The notes below the pieces were generated by a model. It saw only the letters and a program-made list of their open reading frames with translations, was not told the origin of the DNA and searched no databases. This document shows, piece by piece, positions 44,462 to 53,210 of a stretch of 64,000 nt of DNA; the stretch's first letter is position 1, and the number at the start of each line of letters is the position of its first letter. Origin of the DNA: JAPORY01 sp965215385 (GTDB lineage: Bacteria; Pseudomonadota; Alphaproteobacteria; Rhodobacterales; Rhodobacteraceae); contig OZ244059.1 of NCBI GenBank assembly GCA_965215385.1, positions 806,001-870,000 of the forward strand, read 5' to 3'. Both the position numbers and the translations under genes were made by a program.

Positions 44462-45364
44462 CTATGAACCTTTTTCTACCAAAACAGCTCCAAGAGCGAT
44501 GAGGCTCATCAGAGCCAATCTTCTCGGGCCGACGACTTCACGGAGGAAAAGCCATCCGATCAGAGCCGCGAAAACTGTCGATGTTTCACGCAAAATAGCG
44601 GCCTCACCCACTTTATCAAGACGGGTGGCAAGCATAATTGAACCGAAACTGAAAAACGCAATAAGCCCTCCTGATACACCGCGCAACGCCAAAGCCCCGA
44701 GTGCTGGGCGAACTGGCATCATTCGGTATTTTCGGACAGCGATGACGGGCATAAGCAACCCATCAAGCATAAAGAACCACGCAAGAAACGTGAAGGGATC
44801 TGCGGTTTCTCGAATGCCGTAGGCATCATAATTTGTATACAACGCCACAAACAAACCCGTTGCGAACGCAAAACATAAGGCGGGGATCAGGGTATCGCGT
44901 TCCTTCACGAGAAAAACCAAATTATAGATGCCAAGGCCGAATATTCCAGCTAGCAAGACACCCAATCCGAACCATTGTTGCGACGTGAAAGTCTCGGAAA
45001 AAATTAAACCAGCCCCGACGACAGAACATAGCGCCCCCATCCCGCGGACGATCGGATAAACGACGGTGAAGGCCCCTCTGCTGTAGGCCTGTGCCTGCAG
45101 AATTTTGTAGCACGAGTGAATGACAAATGCGCCGCCAAAAATCGGCCACATTTTTGGTTCGGGCCACGGTACAATAAACAGAGCAAACGGGGTTGCCATC
45201 AAACCGTAAGAGGCATCAATCGCGCCACGCGACAACCAAGGGTCGTGTTGTCCTTTTTGCAAGGCACCAAAGACTGCATGCAGAAAGGCCGCAGACACCG
45301 CAAGGACCAGTGCTAACGTTTGGCCAGCGTCAGTACCCTCTAGTGAAATGACTAATTCACCCAT
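44462..45364 (-). CDS. EamA-like DMT-superfamily transporter
   Basis: A protein of 300 aa with about ten membrane helices in two repeats, typical of the drug/metabolite transporter superfamily. Helix stretches include LALVLAVSAAFLHAVFGALQ, WFGLGVLLAGIFGLGIYNLVFL (cited in part) and VFAALIGWLFLREVVGPRRLA at the C-terminus, where the LFLREVV element is common in this family. The substrate is unknown. It lies between ftsY and yciB with gaps of 12 and 6 bases, a conserved neighbourhood in this class. Confidence 0.88.
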   Translation of the reverse strand: MGELVISLEGTDAGQTLALVLAVSAAFLHAVFGALQKGQHDPWLSRGAIDASYGLMATPFALFIVPWPEPKMWPIFGGAFVIHSCYKILQAQAYSRGAFTVVYPIVRGMGALCSVVGAGLIFSETFTSQQWFGLGVLLAGIFGLGIYNLVFLVKERDTLIPALCFAFATGLFVALYTNYDAYGIRETADPFTFLAWFFMLDGLLMPVIAVRKYRMMPVRPALGALALRGVSGGLIAFFSFGSIMLATRLDKVGEAAILRETSTVFAALIGWLFLREVVGPRRLALMSLIALGAVLVEKGS

Positions 45365-45376
45365 ACTGGGAGATTA

Positions 45377-46495
45377 TCACTCCAATCCAACTAATGCTGA
45401 CGCGAATTCCTCAGGATCAAACGGTGAGAGATCATCAATCTGTTCACCGACCCCAATGGCGTGAATGGGTAAGTTGAATCGATCTGCTAATGCAACCAGA
45501 ATGCCACCCTTTGCGGTACCGTCTAATTTGGTCATCACCAGCCCGGTAACGTTGGCAATCTTTTGGAATATCGCAACCTGCTCTAGCGCATTTTGCCCTG
45601 TCGTCGCATCTAGTACCAACAAGGTGTTATGAGGTGCCTCTTGATCGCACTTACGGATTACCCGAACAATTTTGGCCAATTCTGCCATCAGGTCTTGGCG
45701 GTTCTGAAGTCGACCAGCGGTATCAATCATCAGCAAGTCAGTGTTGTTGGTGCTGGCTTTTGTAATTGCATCAAATGCCAACGAGGCGGGATCGGAGCCT
45801 TGCGGAGCAACCATAACTGGCACGGCAGATCGTTCACCCCATATCTGCAATTGCTCCACAGCTGCTGCTCTAAAAGTGTCAGCGGCGGCGATGGCCACCG
45901 TCTTGTTGGCGGCTTTGAATTGAGCGGCTAATTTTCCGATTGTTGTAGTTTTACCGGAACCGTTCACGCCGACAACTAATATGACCTGCGGGTGCTTTGA
46001 ATAAATCGGCATCGGTTTTGCAACATTCTCTAAGATGCGGATCACTTCTTCGGCGAGGCATGTCTTTATGTCGTCAACGGTGAACTTGCGGCCAATTCGA
46101 CCCTCCGCAATGTTGGCGACAACCCGGCTTGCCGTGTCAACTCCCATATCGGATGCAATTAACAAGTCTTCAAGTTGCTCCAACATATCTTCATCAAGTG
46201 GACGACGTGACATCGCGCCAGGTTTTCGCCAATCGCGAAAGCGACCGAGTATGCCGGTTGTTGGCACTTCCTCATTCGCGGATTGACTATCATCCTGAGA
46301 CGCGCGGCCCAACGCCTCATCAGGCAGAATTGCCGGGGCCTCTCCCTCGACAACGGGTTCGGCGGTTGCGGTATCAACGTAGACGGTATCTAGCGCCTCG
46401 GAAGCCGCGGTGTCCTCAATGATGGCTGTCAGTCCCTCATCCAATCGGGATGAGGACTTAAACAGGCTATTCTTAAGCTTTTGAAAAAAGGCCAT
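45377..46495 (-). CDS. ftsY: Signal recognition particle receptor FtsY
   Basis: A protein of 372 aa. An acidic N-terminal region (~80 residues) precedes the NG domain. The GTPase has ILVVGVNGSGKTTTIGKLA in the P-loop, AADTFRAAAVEQLQIW, LMIDTAGRLQNR and GLVMTKLDGTAKGG, and ends IGVGEQIDDLSPFDPEEFA. It docks the SRP-ribosome complex at the inner membrane for co-translational export. It leads the ftsY-EamA-yciB group. Confidence 0.97.
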   Translation of the reverse strand: MAFFQKLKNSLFKSSSRLDEGLTAIIEDTAASEALDTVYVDTATAEPVVEGEAPAILPDEALGRASQDDSQSANEEVPTTGILGRFRDWRKPGAMSRRPLDEDMLEQLEDLLIASDMGVDTASRVVANIAEGRIGRKFTVDDIKTCLAEEVIRILENVAKPMPIYSKHPQVILVVGVNGSGKTTTIGKLAAQFKAANKTVAIAAADTFRAAAVEQLQIWGERSAVPVMVAPQGSDPASLAFDAITKASTNNTDLLMIDTAGRLQNRQDLMAELAKIVRVIRKCDQEAPHNTLLVLDATTGQNALEQVAIFQKIANVTGLVMTKLDGTAKGGILVALADRFNLPIHAIGVGEQIDDLSPFDPEEFASALVGLE

Positions 46496-47176
46496 AATGT
46501 CTCAGTGCAAATCTGTTGCTCGCAAAAAGGCTCCTTGGTGGCGTTGATAACGTTCTCTTTTCACGAAAGATTGCTCTGCCACGAGCGTTCTATTCTAGGC
46601 AAAATGATGCTTGCTATGTGGGGCTTCGTAACGCTGCAATAATGAAGCCCAGTGTTCTCTTTTGTTTTTTGGCTGCCGGAATACAGGTATGGGGAGAAGT
46701 TGGCGCAACGATGGGAAGAAAGCCAAGGTTTGCGTCGCTAGAGCGGAGCCTAAGTCAGCATTCAAGAAAGTGCAAGGTGCCGTTTATGGCATAGCAATAT
46801 TCTACTAGCAATGCGCTGGTTTGCAATAAAACAGTAATCTTCGAATCAACTTCTCTTGCCTACGACCTTAATTTCATGTATCTGCGAAGCTAGTCGGCAA
46901 CCTTACGCAACTGCTCACTTTGTCGTCTCTGAACCCATCGCTTCCCGTCATTCGACTTAACCCAACTGAGTGTGTAATCTCGGCACATCGTCCTAAGAAT
47001 TTGCAACACTAGAGCAAACTTGCCGCTGTTTTTTCTGTCGACTTCGCTCCAACTCTGATTACAAGAAACTAGCCGCAGCGAAACTTTCCTAACCGCAAAA
47101 CGATATTCATCATCTGGCAATCATACGCGGCACTACCCTCAACCGAACCTACGAATTTACAAATAGATCTCCCGCA
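46496..47176. other. Intergenic region between ftsY and the kinase gene
   Basis: About 680 bases between two divergent genes. A 76-codon minus-strand ORF at 46890-47120 is basic and soluble but lacks a family match and a good ribosome site. Otherwise nothing recognisable. Confidence 0.4.
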
Positions 47177-48106
47177 ATGACGCAAGCGACCCCCAGAATT
47201 ACTCTTGCCGGTTCCATAGGTTCTGGAAAATCAACGGTCGGTCAAATTTTAGCGAAAAGCATGAAATGCGAGTTGATCAGCATTGGCAAGATATTCCGCT
47301 CAATTGGCCAAGGCTCGAATTTAGATACGCTGCAAACCAACCTTGCGGCGGAAAGTAATGTCGACATTGATCACAAAGTTGATGACTACATCGTTGAGCG
47401 AGCGCAGTACGATACCCCGTTCATAATGGACTCGCGTATGGCTTGGCACTTCGTACCGAATTCTCTTAAGGTCTACCTTTATGCGAGCCCAAAAACAGCG
47501 GTTGACCGAGTCTACACCGATGAGTCGCGGGAGACCGAAAAATATGCGTCTAAAGGAATTGCCCTTGATCACATCCTTGACCGAAGAAAAAGTGAACTCG
47601 CACGTTACCGCCGCCTTTATAATGTCGATATTGACGACATCAATAACTATGACCTTTTTGTGGTCACGGATGGCGCTGAACCTACTGAAGTTGCGCAACT
47701 GATTTTGCGGTGCCTGTCGCCGTCAGTAATTAGCAAGTCTTGGATAAAATCGTGTCAACTGGTGCCGATGATGTCTGCTGCAACCATTAAGGTGCCGCCA
47801 ACTGATGACGATACAACCCGGTGCAGCACAACGGCAGCTTTGGTTCTACAGCTCTTTGAGGGTTTTGGATTCGTACTCCAAGGGGGGAACCAACTCGCAA
47901 CAATTCTTACGGGTGAGGACTTTTTCGTCCCCTTTATTGATCAACAGTCGGAAGTCGCTTCCTCTGCTCAGGACCTAATGCAGCAGGCCTCCCTTCTCGG
48001 TTGTAAACATTTTGTCGATTGGGAAAATTTGGTTGGTTCAAAAATTGCCCTGAAGCGAAAGCTCTTCGCCGACAAAACCGATCTGCCGGAGCAAGATAAT
48101 ACCTGA
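47177..48106 (+). CDS. CMP-kinase-like P-loop kinase with an extra C-terminal domain
   Basis: A protein of 309 aa. Residues ~6-175 are a small nucleoside-monophosphate-kinase fold. The P-loop is LAGSIGSGKSTVGQILA, then ISIGKIFRS, IVERAQYDTPFIMDSRMAWH, KVYLYASPKTAVDRV, and a lid-like DRRKSELARYRRLYNVDIDD. This resembles the archaeal-type cytidylate kinase group more than classical Cmk. The C-terminal ~125 residues show no motif I can name. Substrate unknown; CMP or dCMP is the first guess. It is monocistronic. Confidence 0.75.
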   Translation: MTQATPRITLAGSIGSGKSTVGQILAKSMKCELISIGKIFRSIGQGSNLDTLQTNLAAESNVDIDHKVDDYIVERAQYDTPFIMDSRMAWHFVPNSLKVYLYASPKTAVDRVYTDESRETEKYASKGIALDHILDRRKSELARYRRLYNVDIDDINNYDLFVVTDGAEPTEVAQLILRCLSPSVISKSWIKSCQLVPMMSAATIKVPPTDDDTTRCSTTAALVLQLFEGFGFVLQGGNQLATILTGEDFFVPFIDQQSEVASSAQDLMQQASLLGCKHFVDWENLVGSKIALKRKLFADKTDLPEQDNT

Positions 48107-48224
48107 AATATCGCAACCTCCCACCCTTATGCAGTTTTCTGTTCCTTGAACAATCCGTTGAACCTGCCAACGGCATTTCTTCTGCCACGATCCGAGTATT
48201 GACATGCATCTCTCAGTTTACTAA

Positions 48225-48362
48225 CGCTCCTCGGAAATGCGGCGCGAGCTTAAAATGTGGTTGGTCATTTTCGAGTTCCTTTCGGTAATCTCGTGTCCGC
48301 GGGATCGCCCCAGATGGGAGCGAGATGGCGAAGGGATGGTAATCCCATCCCTTTCGCTTTTT
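48225..48362 (+). ncRNA. Candidate orphan small RNA
   Basis: A stretch with an upstream TTGACA (48199-48204), an internal inverted pair ATCTCG (48288-48293) / CGAGAT (48321-48326), and a terminator hairpin followed by five T. It codes for no credible protein. The start of the transcript is a guess, and the -10 box is weak. Confidence 0.35.
48328..48362 (+). terminator. Rho-independent terminator
   Basis: GCGAAGGGATGG (48328-48339) pairs with CCATCCCTTTCGC (48345-48357), with one bulged base. TTTTT follows directly. The strong GC-rich stem and U-tract are a textbook intrinsic terminator. It lies 220 bases after the kinase gene. Confidence 0.8.
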
Positions 48363-49006
48363 GGACAGCGACTTGCTGCAGCCACCGCGATCCTTGGCGT
48401 TGCCGCTATCGTTTTAGTTTAGGGTGGTGATAGAGCTCGTTTAGAGGTAATTTAGCCGCATGTAATGTCGCGCTGCTGCAACCAAAAGTGTCAACAGTGT
48501 CCAAAAGAAGTTCCCGCATGGCTCGACACCTAGAACGCGCAAATACTGGGTCTCCCACAGGTAACGAGCAGTTGATAAAAATGCTGTAAGGGGACACTCC
48601 CGCACTATTGCCCACCCCAGATCAGCTATTGGAGTCCGAGCAGGTACGGTCTCGGCCGTTATGTCCGGCACCGCCCCGCACCCAAATTTGATTGCCAGTC
48701 CTACCCATACTCGCGAACTATCAGTCTCTGCTAGTATCTTGGATGGGTTTGTTGCGGCTTAATGTTGGCGACGACCATCCTACAGACAAAATTGCAAAAT
48801 CGAACACTCGCAGGTTGCAAATCTTAAGGCTGTCGAGCACTTGCATACTTGCTGTGGTTTTGCAGCGGTTAAACGACATCACAAAGACAAACAGTCACTT
48901 GTTCTATGGGTAATCTGCCCATAGAAGCGCCTTCGGTTGTAGTATTCACGAATGATGTGGTTAAGGATGTGCGTACACTCCAAGATCGTACCGTAACCCC
49001 GTAGTT

Positions 49007-50512
49007 TCAACTGCCGATAGATGCTTTCGGGAACTGCAATTTGCCATCAGCAAACTCGATTTCCAATGATTTCTCGCGTTCCGCCAAATCCTTGGAGGAA
49101 ATCAAGCGCCCGTCTTTTCTAACAATTGCATAGCCACGCTCCAAGGTCGCTCGATAATCCAATGATGCATGCGTTCGCCCAACGGCGTCCAACTGCGTGC
49201 GACAAGCTTTAAGACAAGTCCACTTTGCTGTGTCTAATCGATTCGTTAACGCCACCAAGTTTTCGCCATACCGCGTTATGGCGTTTGTTGGCCTTGAATG
49301 ATGCAGCCGCCGCAATTGTTGATCTAACTTCTCGCGCCGATGTTGGATGATACGCCGCGGTATTCCCTTTAGTCGAGGTTCGAGACCAACCGTTCGATCC
49401 GTGTGATTACGAAGAATTTGAACAATCGTTCGAGATCGCAAGACAGTTGTCATTACTTCGAGCTTTGTTCGTCGCGTCTGCGAAATATGTGTCAGTGAGC
49501 GCAAGAATTTTTCCGAGGCGATATCAAGGTGCTGTCGACGTATGTCAAAAATGTTGTTTGCTCTTGGCAGTATGCGCTCCAGATCGCTTAATCTCTGTCG
49601 CCGCTGCCTAAGACTACTAGTGATACCTCTTGTGTTTCGCAGTCCTAACTCATCAAGGGTAACTCGTAAGTTTGCTCGAACTGGCACCGCTAGCTCTGCT
49701 GCCGCTGTCGGCGTTGGTGCCCGAACGTCAGCCACAAAATCTATGAGCGTTACGTCCGTTTCGTGACCGACGGCGGAAATTACTGCTATCTCTGAGTTGG
49801 CGACCGCCCGAGCGACATTTTCTTCATTGAATCCCCACAGATCCTCAACCGAACCACCGCCACGCGCTACAATCAACAGATCGGGGCGAGGAAATTTACC
49901 GTCATTCGGTAAGAATTGGTTAAACCCATTAATTGCTCGCGAGACTTCCTCGGCACAAGTGCTACCCTGCACCGAAACTGGCCAAACTAGGACGTGTCGG
50001 GGAAAGCGATCACGAAAACGATGGAGAATATCTCTAATCACTGCCCCTGTCGGCGATGTTACGATGCCGATAACCTTCGGCAAGTAGGGCAGTAACTGTT
50101 TGCGTTCTTGTGCAAATAGCCCTTCCGCTGCCAATTTGGCTTTGCGTTTCTCAAGCATCATCATCATAGCACCGGCACCAGCCAGCTGTAGTTTGTCGAT
50201 GATGAGTTGATATCTTGACTGCCCTGCGTAGGTGGTAAGACGCCCGCTCGCCACGACTTCTAAACCTTCCTCAGGATCAAGGCTCATTTTTTGCAGTGTA
50301 CTCCGCCAAATGATGGCAGACAAAACCGATTGATCATCTTTCAAATCCAGATAGACATGACCAGAACGGGGGCGAGAAACGCGCCCGACCTCGCCTTTGA
50401 TCCGCACGTGATCAAATTCACCCTCTATCACCTGCTTGATCGCCGCCGAGATCTCCGACACCGAGAATTCTGGTGTATTCTCACCGAAACGCGAAGGTTC
50501 GAATAAATCCAT
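49007..50512 (-). CDS. xseA: Exodeoxyribonuclease VII large subunit
   Basis: A protein of 501 aa. An N-terminal OB-fold domain has FSVSEISAAIKQVIEGEF and GHVYLDLKDDQSVLSAIIWR. The catalytic core follows, with IGIVTSPTGAVIRDILHRF, LLIVARGGGSVEDLWGFNEE and ISAVGHETDVTLIDFVADVRA. A long helical arm occupies residues ~290-440. With XseB it degrades single-stranded DNA to oligonucleotides. The start at 50512 (MDLFEPSRFGE) fits the family. The ORF extends to 50575, but those residues are not family-like. xseB is not adjacent. Confidence 0.95.
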   Translation of the reverse strand: MDLFEPSRFGENTPEFSVSEISAAIKQVIEGEFDHVRIKGEVGRVSRPRSGHVYLDLKDDQSVLSAIIWRSTLQKMSLDPEEGLEVVASGRLTTYAGQSRYQLIIDKLQLAGAGAMMMMLEKRKAKLAAEGLFAQERKQLLPYLPKVIGIVTSPTGAVIRDILHRFRDRFPRHVLVWPVSVQGSTCAEEVSRAINGFNQFLPNDGKFPRPDLLIVARGGGSVEDLWGFNEENVARAVANSEIAVISAVGHETDVTLIDFVADVRAPTPTAAAELAVPVRANLRVTLDELGLRNTRGITSSLRQRRQRLSDLERILPRANNIFDIRRQHLDIASEKFLRSLTHISQTRRTKLEVMTTVLRSRTIVQILRNHTDRTVGLEPRLKGIPRRIIQHRREKLDQQLRRLHHSRPTNAITRYGENLVALTNRLDTAKWTCLKACRTQLDAVGRTHASLDYRATLERGYAIVRKDGRLISSKDLAEREKSLEIEFADGKLQFPKASIGS

Positions 50513-51139
50513 TAATCGATCTTTCAAAATCGCTCGACTATACTTGCAAGGAAAACGCCGCATCGGACGTGCCAAATAAGGCCGTTCGTTGAAACGGCAT
50601 TAATTGGCCAAGTGTCATCACTGAATTGCGTCGACAGATCTAGCACTTCAAATAGCCACTCTTACTGTTCCCAAAGCAGCCGCAAAACGACAATGTTCTG
50701 CCTCTACTAGAGATACTCGTGAACGCTCTATCATTATGGTCTGGTTGCCACTTTCTAGCTAAATCTATATTCGACATCCATAAAAGTTTCGCACCCCATT
50801 TCATCTGAACGGAAACAACTATCGCTGCGCATGTCTCAGCATACAGAATATCATATCGTGGGAAGCGGTTGTGACCGCTCCATCCCAAAATCCACAAGTC
50901 ACAAAAATTTGCTTCCATCCAGCCAAGAAAGGAACGCCGCGTTGGTGTACCCGACGGGCTAGATTGCTCCAACCGAAAATAATGTATGTTCATTGGCGGC
51001 AATGTACCACTATTCGCAGAACAACCCAGCCCCTGCCATTTCACGCAAACCAAATGAAAAGGTGAGAAGAGAGTTTTTTATTCCAAATCACGGCTAATCT
51101 GGAGTGCTATTTGTCATTAACACCATAAGGGAGAACCTG
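50513..51139. other. Intergenic region between xseA and purD
   Basis: A divergent region of about 630 bases. A 137-codon minus-strand ORF (50640-51053) is Trp- and Cys-rich and has no family I recognise. It may be chance. Otherwise nothing is recognised, apart from the purD ribosome site at 51128-51133. Confidence 0.4.
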
Positions 51140-52414
51140 TTGAACATTCTCATTCTCGGAAGAGGCGGCCGCGAGCATAGTATCGCTTGGGCTGTCAAGC
51201 AAAACCCGAAATGTCGCTCGCTGTTTGTTGCTCCTGGTAATGCGGGAATCGCCGAAATCGCCACGTGTGTGCCAGTCGACATCAACAACCCGGATGCCGT
51301 CGCTGCACTTGCCAAAGAAAGGGCGATTGATTTCGTGATCATTGGGCCAGAGATGCCACTCGCTAGCGGCGTTTCCGACTATCTTCGCGATTCCGGCTTT
51401 TGCGTCTTTGGTCCAGCCGCAATGGCGGCAAAGCTCGAGACGTCAAAGTATTTCGCGAAAGAGATTTGTCGTTCAGCGGGGGTGCCAACTGCCGACTTTG
51501 ACTACTTTAGTAACGGCGGCACCGCCAAATATTTTCTTCGCGACAAATCTCCACCATTTGTCGTTAAAGCCGACGGTCTCGCTGGCGGTAAAGGGGTGAC
51601 TGTTGCCCACGATCACCAAACCGCCGAAGTTGCAATTGATACTGTATTTTCCAGCGGTACGGCAAATGCCGACAGCGGTTTACTGATCGAAGAATTTCTT
51701 CCCGGCGAAGAGGCTTCTTATTTCGTTCTCTGTGATGGTGAGAGCACACTACCAATTGGAACGGCTCAAGACCACAAACGCCTTGGCAACGGGAATCGTG
51801 GTCCGAATACCGGCGGTATGGGCGCCTTTTCGCCAGCCAACAATATTTCGCCTGACATCGAAGAAAAAGTGCTCAAGACCATTATCCAGCCAACGATCTC
51901 GGAACTTCGGCGCCGCGGCATCACCTACCGCGGAGTCCTGTATGCTGGGTTAATGATTAACAAGAATGATGTCCATCTCGTCGAGTACAACGTTCGATTT
52001 GGCGACCCTGAGGCACAAGTATTAATGTTTCGACTCGGTGGCCAAATACTTGACCTATTGCTCCTTGCGGCAAGTGATCACCTCAAAGACGCAACGGTTC
52101 ACTGGGCGAATGACCACGCGATTTCAGTGGTGCTGGCGAACCGTGGATACCCGCTCTCCTTCTCGCCGGGATCAATAATTCGTGGATTAGATAAGCTACC
52201 ACAATCTCGACGGGCAATCTGCTTCCACGCTGGTACCGCTAGACAAGGTAATGAAGTTGTGGCGGTCGGCGGAAGGGTGTTGAATGCCACAGCAAGAGCA
52301 TCGACGCTCAAAGAAGCCCATAGCTTGGCCTATGGTCTGATCGATTCGATTGATTGGCCCGAGGCCTTTTATCGCAGCGACATCGGCCAGCAAGCGTTAG
52401 AGATAAGATCGTGA
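51140..52414 (+). CDS. purD: Phosphoribosylamine-glycine ligase
   Basis: A protein of 424 aa starting at TTG 51140, with AGGGAG 7 bases upstream. It begins NILILGRGGREHSIAWA. The ATP-grasp core includes PFVVKADGLAGGKGV, LIEEFLPGEEASYFVLCDG, GNRGPNTGGMGAFSP and VEYNVRFGDPEAQVLM. It makes glycinamide ribonucleotide, the second step of purine synthesis. The usual Ser of the first motif (GSGGREH) is Arg here. It is convergent with the ferredoxin gene downstream. Confidence 0.96.
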   Translation: MNILILGRGGREHSIAWAVKQNPKCRSLFVAPGNAGIAEIATCVPVDINNPDAVAALAKERAIDFVIIGPEMPLASGVSDYLRDSGFCVFGPAAMAAKLETSKYFAKEICRSAGVPTADFDYFSNGGTAKYFLRDKSPPFVVKADGLAGGKGVTVAHDHQTAEVAIDTVFSSGTANADSGLLIEEFLPGEEASYFVLCDGESTLPIGTAQDHKRLGNGNRGPNTGGMGAFSPANNISPDIEEKVLKTIIQPTISELRRRGITYRGVLYAGLMINKNDVHLVEYNVRFGDPEAQVLMFRLGGQILDLLLLAASDHLKDATVHWANDHAISVVLANRGYPLSFSPGSIIRGLDKLPQSRRAICFHAGTARQGNEVVAVGGRVLNATARASTLKEAHSLAYGLIDSIDWPEAFYRSDIGQQALEIRS

Positions 52415-52473
52415 TTGCGGCGCACCGATCCATACTGCCTATACTTTGCCTTTATCTGGATCTCTCAAAACAC

Positions 52474-52797
52474 CTATATTTGTTTCTCTGGCATCTGCAC
52501 GATGAGCCCGTCAATGCTATCAGAAACTTTGAGTTGACAAGTGAGGCGCGAGCGAGCCGGATCTGGTTCGTACGCAAAATCCAACATGTCTTCTTCCATG
52601 TCTTCTTTTGGCGGCAGTTGGCCAACCCACTCGGGATGCACATACACGTGACAAGTAGAGCACGCACAAGCACCACCACAATCCGCCTCAATACCCGGTA
52701 TGTTATTGTCTCTTGCCCCCTCCATGACGGTGAGACCGTTTGGTACATCGACGACATGCTCGGTGCCGTTGAACTCAATATAGGTAATTTTTGCCAA
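52474..52797 (-). CDS. fdxB: 2Fe-2S ferredoxin, adrenodoxin type
   Basis: A protein of 107 aa. It starts at TTG 52797 (MAKITYIEFNGTEHVVDV) behind AAGGGAACGA. The iron-sulfur ligands are in DCGGACACSTCHVYV, plus the later Cys in SRLTCQLKV. The DMLDFAYEP region is typical of the adrenodoxin/ISC ferredoxins, which supply electrons for Fe-S cluster assembly or P450s. No isc or P450 gene is adjacent. An upstream extension to 52878 is less likely. Confidence 0.93.
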   Translation of the reverse strand: MAKITYIEFNGTEHVVDVPNGLTVMEGARDNNIPGIEADCGGACACSTCHVYVHPEWVGQLPPKEDMEEDMLDFAYEPDPARSRLTCQLKVSDSIDGLIVQMPEKQI

Positions 52798-53210
52798 GTT
52801 TCGTTCCCTTTCCTTCACGCTCTGCGCTGGGCGTGTCGCTTCCCGACCGCTTGCAGACAATAAATTCCTCACTTTCACTGTGCACCAATGGGCCTAGCGA
52901 GATTAAGTACACTCGGCGTTTTGGTGTGGCCGAATGATCCCAACGCTCGACGTGATCACGGCCGCCAACTGATTACAATCTACCCCTTGGTTTTCAATCA
53001 CGGCAATGTGGCAAATCGCACCAGATCGCTACTTGATCAATCTCTTTCGGACTCAGGCGGATGGAGTGGCTCGACACAACCGTGCGTGATTGTGTGCGGA
53101 GTTTCCCAATTGCGCTTAACTGCAACCGCATCTGCGCACGAATAATGGCTCAATTTTCTTGTACCTATTCTTGCGGCCAGATCATTTGATATGATTATTA
53201 CAGTTTGGAT
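52798..53210. other. Intergenic region between ferredoxin and degP
   Basis: About 410 bases upstream of the ferredoxin gene and downstream of degP, both minus strand. The ferredoxin promoter should be here. I see no gene or terminator. Confidence 0.45.

Larger units (their letters stand above)
48107..49006. other. 900-base region without a protein gene, with a candidate small RNA
   Basis: No ORF of substance. The left part holds a candidate promoter (TTGACA at 48199), structured sequence and a strong terminator at 48328-48362. The rest up to xseA shows nothing recognisable. Confidence 0.55.
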
